A stretch of 6,651 nucleotides of DNA, from NCBI GenBank assembly GCA_902783745.1, contig CACZRY010000123.1, forward strand, positions 1 to 6,651. Direction: 5' to 3'. Below the pieces are notes generated by a model. That model did not search any database. It was not told where the DNA came from and saw nothing but the letters and a program-made list of their open reading frames with translations. The stretch's first letter is position 1; each line of letters begins with the position of its first letter. Source of the stretch: an uncultured Erysipelotrichaceae bacterium. Lineage in GTDB: Bacteria > Bacillota_I > Bacilli_A > Acholeplasmatales > Anaeroplasmataceae. The translations under genes were made by a program, and so were the position numbers. Shown here piece by piece: positions 1-5,986 of this stretch.

Positions 1-223
1 TATTATTAGTATTTTCTGAATCTTCAAAATTATTTCTTTTTGTAGCTGAAAATAAATCATCTCTTGTAATTCTATTTTTAAATTCTTCTTCATCATTAGT
101 ATTGTTAGAAGAAATATTTATATTTTCATCATAATCATTATCTGATTCATCCATAATAACATCATTTAAATTAGTGTCTTTTTGTTCTAATTCTTCATCT
201 GTTTTCTTTTTGAATTTAAACAT
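1..223 (-). CDS. Unrecognised protein with acidic, Asn-rich N-terminus (partial, 3' end beyond the left edge)
   Basis: An open frame starts at the ATG at 223 and stays open to the left edge, giving 74 residues and no stop. A strong Shine-Dalgarno GGAGGTGG (228-235) sits at the right distance from this ATG, and an extended -10 box lies just upstream, so this is a real gene start. The protein begins MFKFKKK, a short basic stretch. Residues about 9-50 are then rich in Asp, Glu and Asn (for example DESDNDYDEN and NTNDEEEF), followed by a more mixed part (RITRDDLFSATKRN, residues 51-64). There is no signal peptide or membrane segment in the visible part. Such a composition suggests a disordered N-terminal tail ahead of a folded domain that lies outside the window. 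I do not recognise the family and assign no function. It is transcribed divergently from the ATP-grasp gene. Confidence 0.8.
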   Translation of the reverse strand, partial: MFKFKKKTDEELEQKDTNLNDVIMDESDNDYDENINISSNNTNDEEEFKNRITRDDLFSATKRNNFEDSENTNN

Positions 224-248
224 AAAACCACCTCCAATAGACATAAAT

Positions 249-257
249 ATTATATCA
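249..257 (-). promoter_or_regulatory. Extended -10 promoter element for the leftward acidic-protein gene
   Basis: Read on the minus strand, 257 to 249 is TGATATAAT, a consensus TATAAT (254-249) with the TG of an extended -10. It lies about 25 bases before the ATG at 223, leaving room for the Shine-Dalgarno at 228-235 in a short leader. No good -35 box is seen at 16-18 bases. Extended -10 promoters can work without one. The assignment is inferred from consensus and position. Confidence 0.6.
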
Positions 258-303
258 CAAAAAATTAGTTAAAACTTAAATAATAACTTTACTTATTAAA
301 TTA

Positions 304-312
304 TGATATAAT
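304..312 (+). promoter_or_regulatory. Extended -10 promoter element for the ATP-grasp gene
   Basis: The sequence TGATATAAT contains a perfect TATAAT at 307-312 preceded by the extended -10 TG. A start site about seven bases downstream would fall near 319, giving a leader of only about 15 bases before the ATG at 334. There is no clear -35 box at the usual spacing; TTTACT at 288-293 is too close. The same nine-base element occurs on the other strand at 249-257, so the two divergent genes appear to have matching promoters about 50 bases apart. Confidence 0.65.
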
Positions 313-321
313 ATGCTTAAA

Positions 322-329
322 GAGGGTGA
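322..329 (+). promoter_or_regulatory. Ribosome binding site that fixes the ATP-grasp start at 334
   Basis: The purine-rich GAGGGTGA lies 4-8 bases before the ATG at 334. An in-frame ATG also exists at 313, but it directly follows the TATAAT box at 307-312 and would lie before the expected transcription start. It would also put this Shine-Dalgarno inside the coding region. The start at 334 is therefore preferred. Confidence 0.75.
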
Positions 330-333
330 GAAA

Positions 334-1524
334 ATGAATTTTATTTTTATAAGTCCAGCATTCCCAAAATCATATTATAATTTTTGTGATAGATTAAAGA
401 AAAATGGAATGAATGTTTTAGGTATAGGAGATACTCCATATAATGATTTAGATATTAATGTAATTAATTCATTAACTGAATATTATAAAGTATCTAATAT
501 GCAAAATTATGATGAAATGTATAGAGCTGTTGCTTATTTCGCATTTAAATATGGAAAAATAGATTTCCTAGAAAGCAATAATGAATTCTGGTTAAGACAA
601 GATGCAAGATTAAGAACCGACTTTAATATTTATGGTGCAAAGACAAATGATGTAATACAATTTACATCTAAAAGTCAAATGAAAGAATTTTATAAAAAAG
701 CTAAAGTACCTTGCGCAAGATATAAATTTTGTACAAATTATGAAGAGGATTTAGATTTTATTAAAAATGTTGTTGAATTCCCTGTAATAGTAAAACCTGA
801 TGTTGGTGTTGGTGCTGCAAGAACATATAGATTAGAAAATGAAGACGATTTAAAGAAATTCTATGATGATGGATTTAATGTAAAATATATCATTGAAGAA
901 TATATTTATGGAGATATCGTGTCATTTGATGGAATATGTGATAACGAATCAAATGTTGTATTTTGTGATAATGAAGTATTTCCACCATCTATTATGGATA
1001 TAGTAAATGAGAATTTAGAAATATCTTATTACGTAAATAAGGAAGTACCAAAAAATATCAAAGAAATTGGTTCAAGAGTTATTAAGGCATTTAACATTAA
1101 ATGTAGATATTTCCATTTAGAATTCTTCCGTTTAATTAAAGCCAAAAAAGGATTAGGTAAGGCTGGAGATATTGTTGCCTTAGAGGTAAACATGAGACCA
1201 CCTGGAGGATTTACACCTGATATAATTAACTTTTCTCAATCAGTTGATACATATCAAATATATGCTGATGTAATTGCATATAATAAAGTTGTTAATGTTG
1301 ATTATTCATATCCAAAATATTATTGTATTTATGTTGGAAGACGTGATAGATTCAATTATAAATATGATTATGATTATATAAAATCATTATATCCTTCTAT
1401 CGTAATGCATGATAGATGTCCAAATGCATTATCAGATGCACTTGGAAACGAATTCTTTATAGCTAAATTCGAAACATTAGAGGAAATGGAAGGATTTAGA
1501 GAAATGGTATTTGAAAAAAATTAA
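334..1524 (+). CDS. ATP-grasp domain protein, probable carboxylate-amine/thiol ligase of unknown substrate
   Basis: This is a complete 396-residue cytoplasmic protein ending in TAA. Residues 1-100 look like the preATP-grasp Rossmann-like part (FIFISPAFP near the start, GIGDTPYN at 31-38). Residues about 110-300 carry the ATP-grasp fold: FPVIVKPDVGVGA (149-161) with the nucleotide-binding lysine and glycine-rich loop, IIEEYIYGDIVSFDG (186-200) matching the hinge Glu-Glu and the Gly-Asp strand, HLEFFR (261-266), and EVNMRPPGG (284-292) supplying the metal-binding Glu284 and Asn286. About 100 residues follow as a C-terminal subdomain. Enzymes of this family activate a carboxylate as acyl phosphate with ATP and join it to an amine or thiol; some make dipeptides or amino-acid conjugates. 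Nothing here identifies the substrate. It is a single-gene unit with its own promoter and terminator, divergent from the acidic-protein gene and convergent with the AEC transporter. Family assignment is firm; the reaction is open. Confidence 0.88.
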   Translation: MNFIFISPAFPKSYYNFCDRLKKNGMNVLGIGDTPYNDLDINVINSLTEYYKVSNMQNYDEMYRAVAYFAFKYGKIDFLESNNEFWLRQDARLRTDFNIYGAKTNDVIQFTSKSQMKEFYKKAKVPCARYKFCTNYEEDLDFIKNVVEFPVIVKPDVGVGAARTYRLENEDDLKKFYDDGFNVKYIIEEYIYGDIVSFDGICDNESNVVFCDNEVFPPSIMDIVNENLEISYYVNKEVPKNIKEIGSRVIKAFNIKCRYFHLEFFRLIKAKKGLGKAGDIVALEVNMRPPGGFTPDIINFSQSVDTYQIYADVIAYNKVVNVDYSYPKYYCIYVGRRDRFNYKYDYDYIKSLYPSIVMHDRCPNALSDALGNEFFIAKFETLEEMEGFREMVFEKN

Positions 1525-1533
1525 ATAAAATTA

Positions 1534-1561
1534 AAAGCCTGGATTAGAAAATCCAGGTTTT
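1534..1561. terminator. Bidirectional intrinsic terminator between ATP-grasp and AEC transporter genes
   Basis: CCTGGATT (1538-1545) pairs perfectly with AATCCAGG (1550-1557) around a four-base loop AGAA. Flanking A and T runs (AAAA at 1533-1536, TTTT at 1558-1561) extend the stem through a G-U pair. On the plus strand the stem is followed by TTTTGTTTT; on the minus strand it is followed by CTTTTAATTTTATTT. It can therefore end both convergent transcripts, whose stop codons lie at 1522-1524 and 1565-1567. Confidence 0.9.
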
Positions 1562-1564
1562 GTT

Positions 1565-2641
1565 TTACAACATGCCAATTGCTGCAAGTGTAAATATGAT
1601 TAAAAATAATGTGAATGCTGATAATGCAGTTGTCCAAACAACTATTTGACCAGCCAATTCTTCATCTTGGCCCATTTGTGCAGCCATAGGTGCACTTGAT
1701 ACAGCAATAGGTGTTGCAAATAAAGCAACAAGAATTGCATATTCTGTAGTACCCCATCCTAATTGTTTACCTAAGAAATAAGCTATAGTTAAGAAAACAA
1801 CTGGTGTTATTATTAATCTAAATGATACTGTAACAGTAAGCTGACGCCATAATTTCTTAACAGCACTAAATTCGAATCTAGCACCAAGTACTAATAAAGC
1901 GACTGGTGTAGCACATCTACCAATATATGATATTGCTGTACCTACAAAATTTAAGTCAGCAAGATGATATAATGAATTATCTGATACTTTTACTGCAACA
2001 CCATCAATTACATCATATCTTACAATATAATCTGTGAAAATTGATTTTAATGTTCCTTCAATGCCAGTTAATTTATCAATACCTAAGCCTAATAAACATA
2101 CTAATAAGCCTGAAACAACACCAATAATTAATGGATTAGTAACAATCTTTTTTAATATATCTTTAATATCTATTTTTTGTCCTTCTTCATGATCATAAAT
2201 AGATAATGCAATTACAGCTAAAACATTAAAAATAGGAACAGATACTGCAGCCATTACTGCGGCAGATGCTTGTGCTTTATCTCCTCCTAATAATACTGCA
2301 AGAGGAATACCTATTATTGCATAGTTACTTCTAAATGTTGCTTGTAAAATAACACCTTTTTGTTTACGGTCTTTAAATGCCATTACAACAAGTAAGCCAA
2401 TTCCGAATAAAACAAGAATAGATCCTGCACCAAAACCAACAAATGCCCAATTTATTGTAGACAAATCTGCAAGATATAAATTACTAAATAATAATACTGG
2501 AATCATTAATTTAAATACTAATTTATTTAAATTACCCCAGAATTCTTGTGATAATAAATTAATCTTCTTTAAGAAGTAACCAACCATAACTGGAATTATA
2601 ATTGGTAATATTGCGTTTAATGTAAATACTAAATAATCCAT
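1565..2641 (-). CDS. AEC (auxin efflux carrier) family transporter
   Basis: This 358-residue membrane protein has ten predicted helices at about 4-24, 38-57, 66-88, 102-119, 125-148, 167-187, 232-255, 270-290, 299-320 and 331-356. AEC family features are GYFLKK after helix 1, FRSNYAIIGIPL (103-114), ATPVALLVLGA (244-254) and ATPIAVSSAPMAAQMGQDEE (309-328). Members are secondary transporters for small carboxylates, amino acids or related compounds; the substrate here is unknown. Basic residues cluster after odd-numbered helices (KK at 25-26, KDRKQK at 90-95, KKLWR at 262-266), which puts both ends outside the cell. The loop between helices 6 and 7 (about 188-231) is longer than usual, accounting for a total length above the 310-320 typical of the family. 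GAAGGAA (2650-2656) serves as Shine-Dalgarno eight bases before the ATG. It lies downstream of the aspartate kinase gene, but a terminator and promoter separate them, so a role in lysine transport is only a guess. Confidence 0.9.
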   Translation of the reverse strand: MDYLVFTLNAILPIIIPVMVGYFLKKINLLSQEFWGNLNKLVFKLMIPVLLFSNLYLADLSTINWAFVGFGAGSILVLFGIGLLVVMAFKDRKQKGVILQATFRSNYAIIGIPLAVLLGGDKAQASAAVMAAVSVPIFNVLAVIALSIYDHEEGQKIDIKDILKKIVTNPLIIGVVSGLLVCLLGLGIDKLTGIEGTLKSIFTDYIVRYDVIDGVAVKVSDNSLYHLADLNFVGTAISYIGRCATPVALLVLGARFEFSAVKKLWRQLTVTVSFRLIITPVVFLTIAYFLGKQLGWGTTEYAILVALFATPIAVSSAPMAAQMGQDEELAGQIVVWTTALSAFTLFLIIFTLAAIGML

Positions 2642-2675
2642 CTTATCGCTTCCTTCACATTATTATTCTAGTACA

Positions 2676-2681
2676 ATTATA
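2676..2681 (-). promoter_or_regulatory. Possible -10 box for the AEC transporter gene
   Basis: Read on the minus strand, 2681 to 2676 is TATAAT, 34 bases before the ATG at 2641 and downstream of the aspartate kinase terminator. No convincing -35 box is seen 16-18 bases upstream (AGTTAA or GTTAAT only). The surroundings are so AT-rich that another TATAAT-like match could be used instead. A promoter is expected in this gap because the preceding transcript is terminated. Confidence 0.45.
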
Positions 2682-2705
2682 TAATATAATTTGGAAAAAT
2701 TAACT

Positions 2706-2744
2706 TAAAAATTAAAATAAAGCCCCAATAATTGAGGCTTTATT
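2706..2744 (-). terminator. Intrinsic terminator after the aspartate kinase gene
   Basis: Positions 2716-2728 and 2732-2744 form a stem (AATAAAGCCTCAA against TTGGGGCTTTATT on the minus strand) with a three-base loop and one C-A mismatch. On the minus strand the stem is followed by TTAATTTTT. It starts eight bases past the stop codon of the kinase gene and probably ends the asd-kinase transcript before the AEC gene. Confidence 0.85.
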
Positions 2745-2751
2745 AAAAATA

Positions 2752-4062
2752 TTAGTTATTTCTAATTAATGATTCATATAATGAAGATACAGTTTCTTCA
2801 TAATCCTTTGATGAAATACCAATAATAATATTTAATTCACTTGGTCCTTGTGCAAGTAACTTAACATTAATTGACTTCTTACCTAATGTTTCAAATATCT
2901 TAGCACATACACCACTTCTCTTTGCCATGCCACGACCAACAACTGCAACTAAAGCTAAATCACCTTCAACATTAACGTTTGCGCCAAGTTCTTTCTTTAG
3001 GTCAGTAACAAGTTCATATTGAACCTTTTCAACCTGTGATGCAGCAACAACAACAGAGAATGAATCAATACCTGTTGGAGTATGTTCAATTGAAACACCA
3101 TAACGTTCAAATATAGATAATCCTTTTCTTAAGAAACCAACCTCATTTGACATATGATCCTTTTGAATATTGAATGATAAGAAATCCTTCTTACCAGCAA
3201 TACCTGTAACAATTGTCTTAGATTGAGGACAATCATTTTGAATGAATGTACCCTTATCTTCAGGTCTATTTGTATTCTTAAGATTAATAGGAATATTTAA
3301 TTGTTGAACTGGGAAAACAGTTTCTTCATGTAATACAGATGCACCCATATAAGATAATTCTCTTAATTCAGCATATGTAATATAATCAATTGCTCTTGGT
3401 TCCTTAACAAGTCTTGGATCTGCTGCAAGAATACCAGAAACATCTGTCCAGTTTTCATATAATGATGCATTAATACAATTTGCAAGAATTGAACCTGTAA
3501 CATCAGATCCACCTCTTGATAATAATCTAACTGAACCATTAGGGTAAGCACCATAGAAACCAGGTACAACAATTTGATTATTCTTAGATACAGCAAGCTT
3601 AACATTCTTTTGTGTTAATTCTTCATCTAATGTACCATCATAATTGTATTTTAATAAATCCTTAGCATCAACCCAGCTATAACCTAAATATGCAGCCATA
3701 AGCTTTGATGTTAAATATTCACCTCTTGATACTAAATAATCTTGAGGAATATTTTTATTTAATTCCTTATATAAATCATCTAGGTCCTTTTTAATTTCAT
3801 AATCGATACCTAATTCTTCTTTTACACCTAAGAATCTAGTATAAATCATATCCCAAATATCCTTAAAAGGAACTGAATACTTTAAATGTGCATGTAAGAT
3901 ATAAAGTAAATCTGTAATCTTTGTATCATCTTTATCTCTTTTTCCTAATGCTGAGCAAACAACAATCTTTCTTTTAGGATCAGATAAAACAATGTTCTTT
4001 ACTTTTGCAAATTGAGTAGCGCTTGATAATGAGCTACCACCAAACTTTGTAACAACTAACAT
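2752..4062 (-). CDS. lysC: Aspartate kinase (YclM-like, monofunctional)
   Basis: The enzyme phosphorylates L-aspartate with ATP to 4-aspartyl phosphate, the first committed step to diaminopimelate, lysine, threonine and methionine. The 436 residues start with the amino acid kinase domain (1 to about 275): KFGGSS (6-11), SALGKRDKDDTKITDLL (37-53), SRGEYLTSKL (112-121), LSRGGSDVTG (181-190) and WTDVSGILAADPR (205-217), which hold the aspartate- and nucleotide-binding residues. Residues about 285-436 form two ACT regulatory domains, the second with LLAQGPSELNI (402-412) as in amino-acid-inhibited kinases. The long N-terminal part and GKR...DTKITDLL resemble Bacillus YclM (aspartate kinase III) rather than the shorter LysC of about 400 residues. 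YclM is inhibited by lysine plus threonine; the same is likely here but cannot be read from the sequence. The gene follows asd by nine bases, so the pair should be co-translated. There is no homoserine dehydrogenase fusion. The symbol follows common usage; yclM or thrD type would also be fair. Confidence 0.96.
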   Translation of the reverse strand: MLVVTKFGGSSLSSATQFAKVKNIVLSDPKRKIVVCSALGKRDKDDTKITDLLYILHAHLKYSVPFKDIWDMIYTRFLGVKEELGIDYEIKKDLDDLYKELNKNIPQDYLVSRGEYLTSKLMAAYLGYSWVDAKDLLKYNYDGTLDEELTQKNVKLAVSKNNQIVVPGFYGAYPNGSVRLLSRGGSDVTGSILANCINASLYENWTDVSGILAADPRLVKEPRAIDYITYAELRELSYMGASVLHEETVFPVQQLNIPINLKNTNRPEDKGTFIQNDCPQSKTIVTGIAGKKDFLSFNIQKDHMSNEVGFLRKGLSIFERYGVSIEHTPTGIDSFSVVVAASQVEKVQYELVTDLKKELGANVNVEGDLALVAVVGRGMAKRSGVCAKIFETLGKKSINVKLLAQGPSELNIIIGISSKDYEETVSSLYESLIRNN

Positions 4063-4067
4063 ATTTT

Positions 4068-4073
4068 CCTCCT
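4068..4073 (-). promoter_or_regulatory. Aspartate kinase Shine-Dalgarno overlapping the asd stop codon
   Basis: On the minus strand the junction reads TAGGAGGAAAATATG. The stop TAG of asd (4074-4072) shares two bases with AGGAGG (4073-4068), five bases before the kinase ATG at 4062. Ribosomes finishing asd are thus placed directly at the kinase initiation site, which points to translational coupling. Confidence 0.9.
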
Positions 4074-5115
4074 AGAAATCTAGTCCAACTAGCTTTAAAG
4101 CAATTTGAACAGCATTTGTTGCAGCACCTTTTCTAACTTGATCTCCACAACAGAATAATGCAATACCATTATCAAATACTAAATCCTTACGGATTCTACC
4201 TACATAAACAATATCTTGATCAGAAGTTAAAATTGGCATAGGATATTGCTTATTAGCTAAATCATCATATAACTTGCAACCTTGTTCCTTTGCAATTTGA
4301 TTTCTAACTTCTTCAACTGATAAAGGCTTTTCTGTATAAACTGTTACAGAAATAGAATGGCTTCTTACAACAGGGATTCTAACACATGTACAGTTAACCT
4401 TTAATTCAGGTAAATGAAGAATCTTTCTTCCTTCATTTTGCATCTTCATTTCTTCTTTTGTATATCCGTTATCTAATGCAGATGAAATATGAGGGATTAC
4501 ATTACCAGCAATTTGGTATTGGAATACACTTGGTGTAGCCTTAGAATCAATAACCTTAACTTCACCATTGTTCTTATAATCTTCATATAAATCACCCATT
4601 TGATTATATAATTCGATAGGACCATTAATACCAGCACCACTTGTTGCTTGATATGTAGATACTGTCATACCCTTAATCTTAGATAATTTATTAATTCCCT
4701 TAACTGCCATTAAAGTTACAATTGTAGAGCAGTTTGGATTTGCGATAACGCCTTTGTTCTTGAATACATCATCACCATTGATTTCAGGAACAACTAGAGG
4801 AACATCCTCATCTAGTCTGAATGCACTTGAGTTATCAATAAATACTGCACCAGCCTTAACAATGTCATCCTTAAATTCAATTGCAACAGGATTTGATGCT
4901 GCACCAAGTACTATATCTAAACCCTTAAATGCGTCATGACATGCTAATTCAACCTTAATATCTTTACCATCATAATTAATTACCTTACCAACACTTCTTT
5001 CAGAAGCTAATAAACGTAATTCATTAATTGGGAAATTTCTTTCTTTTAAAACCTTTAACATTTCGCGTCCAACTGCACCAGTTGCACCTAAAATACCAAC
5101 ATTATACTTCTTCAT
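4072..5115 (-). CDS. asd: Aspartate-semialdehyde dehydrogenase
   Basis: The enzyme reduces 4-aspartyl phosphate with NADPH to aspartate 4-semialdehyde, the branch point between the diaminopimelate/lysine and threonine/methionine routes. The 347-residue length is normal. GILGATGAVGREML (7-20) is the NADP-binding Rossmann loop. IDNSSAFR (93-100) and VVPEING (108-114) follow. IANPNCSTI (124-132) holds the catalytic Cys129. QATSGAGING (156-165), RIPVVRSHS (246-254) with the substrate-binding arginines and catalytic His253, and GDQVRKGAATNAVQIA (324-339) complete the signature. AGGAG (5125-5129) stands nine bases before the ATG at 5115, supporting this start. The gene is first of a two-gene unit with the aspartate kinase and has its own promoter at 5154-5182, though read-through from dapB remains possible. 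The product feeds straight into DapA, encoded upstream. Confidence 0.97.
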   Translation of the reverse strand: MKKYNVGILGATGAVGREMLKVLKERNFPINELRLLASERSVGKVINYDGKDIKVELACHDAFKGLDIVLGAASNPVAIEFKDDIVKAGAVFIDNSSAFRLDEDVPLVVPEINGDDVFKNKGVIANPNCSTIVTLMAVKGINKLSKIKGMTVSTYQATSGAGINGPIELYNQMGDLYEDYKNNGEVKVIDSKATPSVFQYQIAGNVIPHISSALDNGYTKEEMKMQNEGRKILHLPELKVNCTCVRIPVVRSHSISVTVYTEKPLSVEEVRNQIAKEQGCKLYDDLANKQYPMPILTSDQDIVYVGRIRKDLVFDNGIALFCCGDQVRKGAATNAVQIALKLVGLDF

Positions 5116-5128
5116 AAATAATCACTCC

Positions 5129-5144
5129 TATTATTTAAATAATA
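5129..5144. repeat. Perfect 16-base palindrome in the asd leader
   Basis: TATTATTTAAATAATA is its own reverse complement. It lies between the asd promoter (-10 at 5154-5159) and the asd Shine-Dalgarno, touching the latter. It could be a protein-binding site or a weak all-AU hairpin, but such a palindrome can arise by chance in DNA this AT-rich. Confidence 0.4.
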
Positions 5145-5153
5145 AACAATGTC

Positions 5154-5182
5154 ATTATAAAACAAAAACAGTAGTATTTCAA
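5154..5182 (-). promoter_or_regulatory. Sigma-A-type promoter for asd-aspartate kinase
   Basis: On the minus strand, TTGAAA (5182-5177) and TATAAT (5159-5154) are separated by exactly 17 bases, one mismatch from the vegetative consensus over both boxes. Transcription should begin near 5147, giving a leader of about 32 bases that holds the palindrome at 5129-5144 and the Shine-Dalgarno at 5125-5129. The spacer between the boxes contains TACTACTGTTTTT, the downstream arm of the long inverted repeat. Confidence 0.75.
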
Positions 5183-5227
5183 TAAATAAAAACGCTTTTT
5201 GTACAATTTATTTATACTACTGTTTTT
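5164..5227. terminator. Long inverted repeat, probable dapB terminator overlapping the asd promoter
   Basis: AAAAACAGTAGTA (5164-5176) and TACTACTGTTTTT (5215-5227) are perfect 13-base inverted copies, extended by one T-A pair. Inside them, after a small internal loop, AATAAAT (5181-5187) pairs with ATTTATT (5206-5212), and AAAAA (5188-5192) can pair with TTTTT (5196-5200). On the minus strand the stem ends in TTTTTGTTTT, as in a terminator, and stands about 40 bases beyond the dapB stop at 5270. The plus strand also ends in a T run, so it could act both ways. The stem is AU-rich with only three G-C pairs, so termination may be partial. Its downstream arm sits in the spacer of the asd promoter, so an operator role is an alternative. 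Confidence 0.65.
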
Positions 5228-5269
5228 TTCACACGTACATTTAATGTTTTGTGTTTAAATATTATTAAA

Positions 5270-5986
5270 TTACTTATTTGAGCCAAACAATACGTCTTCC
5301 ATATCGTAATATCCGTTTGGCTTACCTACTAACCATCTAGCAGCTTTAATAGCACCTATTGCAAAAATTTTCTTAGAACTTGCTGAATGTTTTAATGTAA
5401 TAATTTCATCATCACCACAATACATAACATCATGTTCTCCAACAATTGTTCCACCTCTTACTGCAGAAACACCAATTTCTTCATGAGTTCTTGGACAATA
5501 GCCACTTCTTCCTTCTGTTACCTTAAATCCTGTTGCATCAACAATTGATGAAACAAGCATCTTTGCAGTACCAGATGGAGCATCAAGCTTTTTATTGTGA
5601 TGAGCTTCAATAACTTCTATATCAAAATCATCTTTTAAGATAGGTGTAATTTCTTTAACTAATCTATTTAATAAGATTACACCTAAACTAAAGTTTGCAC
5701 TTCTTAATACTGGTGCAACCTTTGATAAATCCTCAATCTTCTTTAATTGAGCATCACTATAACCTGTTGTTGCAAAAATAACAGGAGTTTTAGTTTTTGA
5801 TACATAATTATAAATCATATCTAGGTTAGCTACATTAGAAAAATCAATAATAACATCGAAATCTCCATCTGTATTTGCTAAATCCTTAATTTCACATTCA
5901 GGTGCTACATTTACTTTAAGCTCATCTCCTAATAAATTAGAAATGATCTTACCCATTGCACCATAACCAACAACAGCTGCCTTCAT
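5270..5986 (-). CDS. dapB: 4-hydroxy-tetrahydrodipicolinate reductase
   Basis: The enzyme reduces 4-hydroxy-tetrahydrodipicolinate, the DapA product, to tetrahydrodipicolinate with NAD(P)H. VVGYGAMGK (5-13) is the dinucleotide-binding loop. IIDFSN (46-51), FATTGYS (71-77) and SANFSLGV (96-103) follow in the usual order. EAHHNKKLDAPSGTA (127-141) holds the catalytic histidine pair and Lys133. AVRGGTIVGEHDV (175-187) is the conserved C-terminal dimer region. At 238 residues it is at the short end of the family (about 240-270), being compact between the first strand and IIDFS, a form common in Firmicutes. Its ATG overlaps the dapA stop in TAATG, and its Shine-Dalgarno AAGGAG (5998-6003) lies inside the end of dapA, eleven bases before the ATG. 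DapA and DapB should therefore be co-transcribed and coupled. The stop is TAA. Confidence 0.96.
   Translation of the reverse strand: MKAAVVGYGAMGKIISNLLGDELKVNVAPECEIKDLANTDGDFDVIIDFSNVANLDMIYNYVSKTKTPVIFATTGYSDAQLKKIEDLSKVAPVLRSANFSLGVILLNRLVKEITPILKDDFDIEVIEAHHNKKLDAPSGTAKMLVSSIVDATGFKVTEGRSGYCPRTHEEIGVSAVRGGTIVGEHDVMYCGDDEIITLKHSASSKKIFAIGAIKAARWLVGKPNGYYDMEDVLFGSNK

Noticed and set aside
313..333. Upstream in-frame ATG extending the ATP-grasp protein by seven residues
   Set aside because: It lies directly after the TATAAT box, before the expected transcription start, and would place the good Shine-Dalgarno at 322-329 inside the gene.
1565..2641. AEC transporter as a dedicated lysine or diaminopimelate exporter
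   Set aside because: A terminator and separate promoter divide it from the pathway genes, and AEC substrates cannot be predicted from these motifs; proximity alone is not enough.
3363..3605. 80-codon minus-strand frame inside the aspartate kinase gene
   Set aside because: It lies in another frame within a firmly identified gene, is Leu/Gln-rich without a recognisable motif and has no reason to be expressed.
4754..4939. 61-codon plus-strand frame antisense to asd
   Set aside because: It is wholly inside asd on the opposite strand, low complexity in Ser/Thr, with no promoter or homology seen; it mirrors asd codon use.
5220..5262. Second hairpin around ACAC...GTGT and ACATTAAATGT after dapB
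   Set aside because: Only four to five A-U-rich pairs with uneven loops; too weak beside the neighbouring inverted repeat to call a terminator.
5116..5269. Lysine riboswitch or T-box leader upstream of asd
   Set aside because: The promoter lies only about 40 bases before the asd ATG, so the leader is far too short. The gap shows one long AU-rich hairpin rather than the five-helix junction of the lysine riboswitch, and no T-box core was seen.
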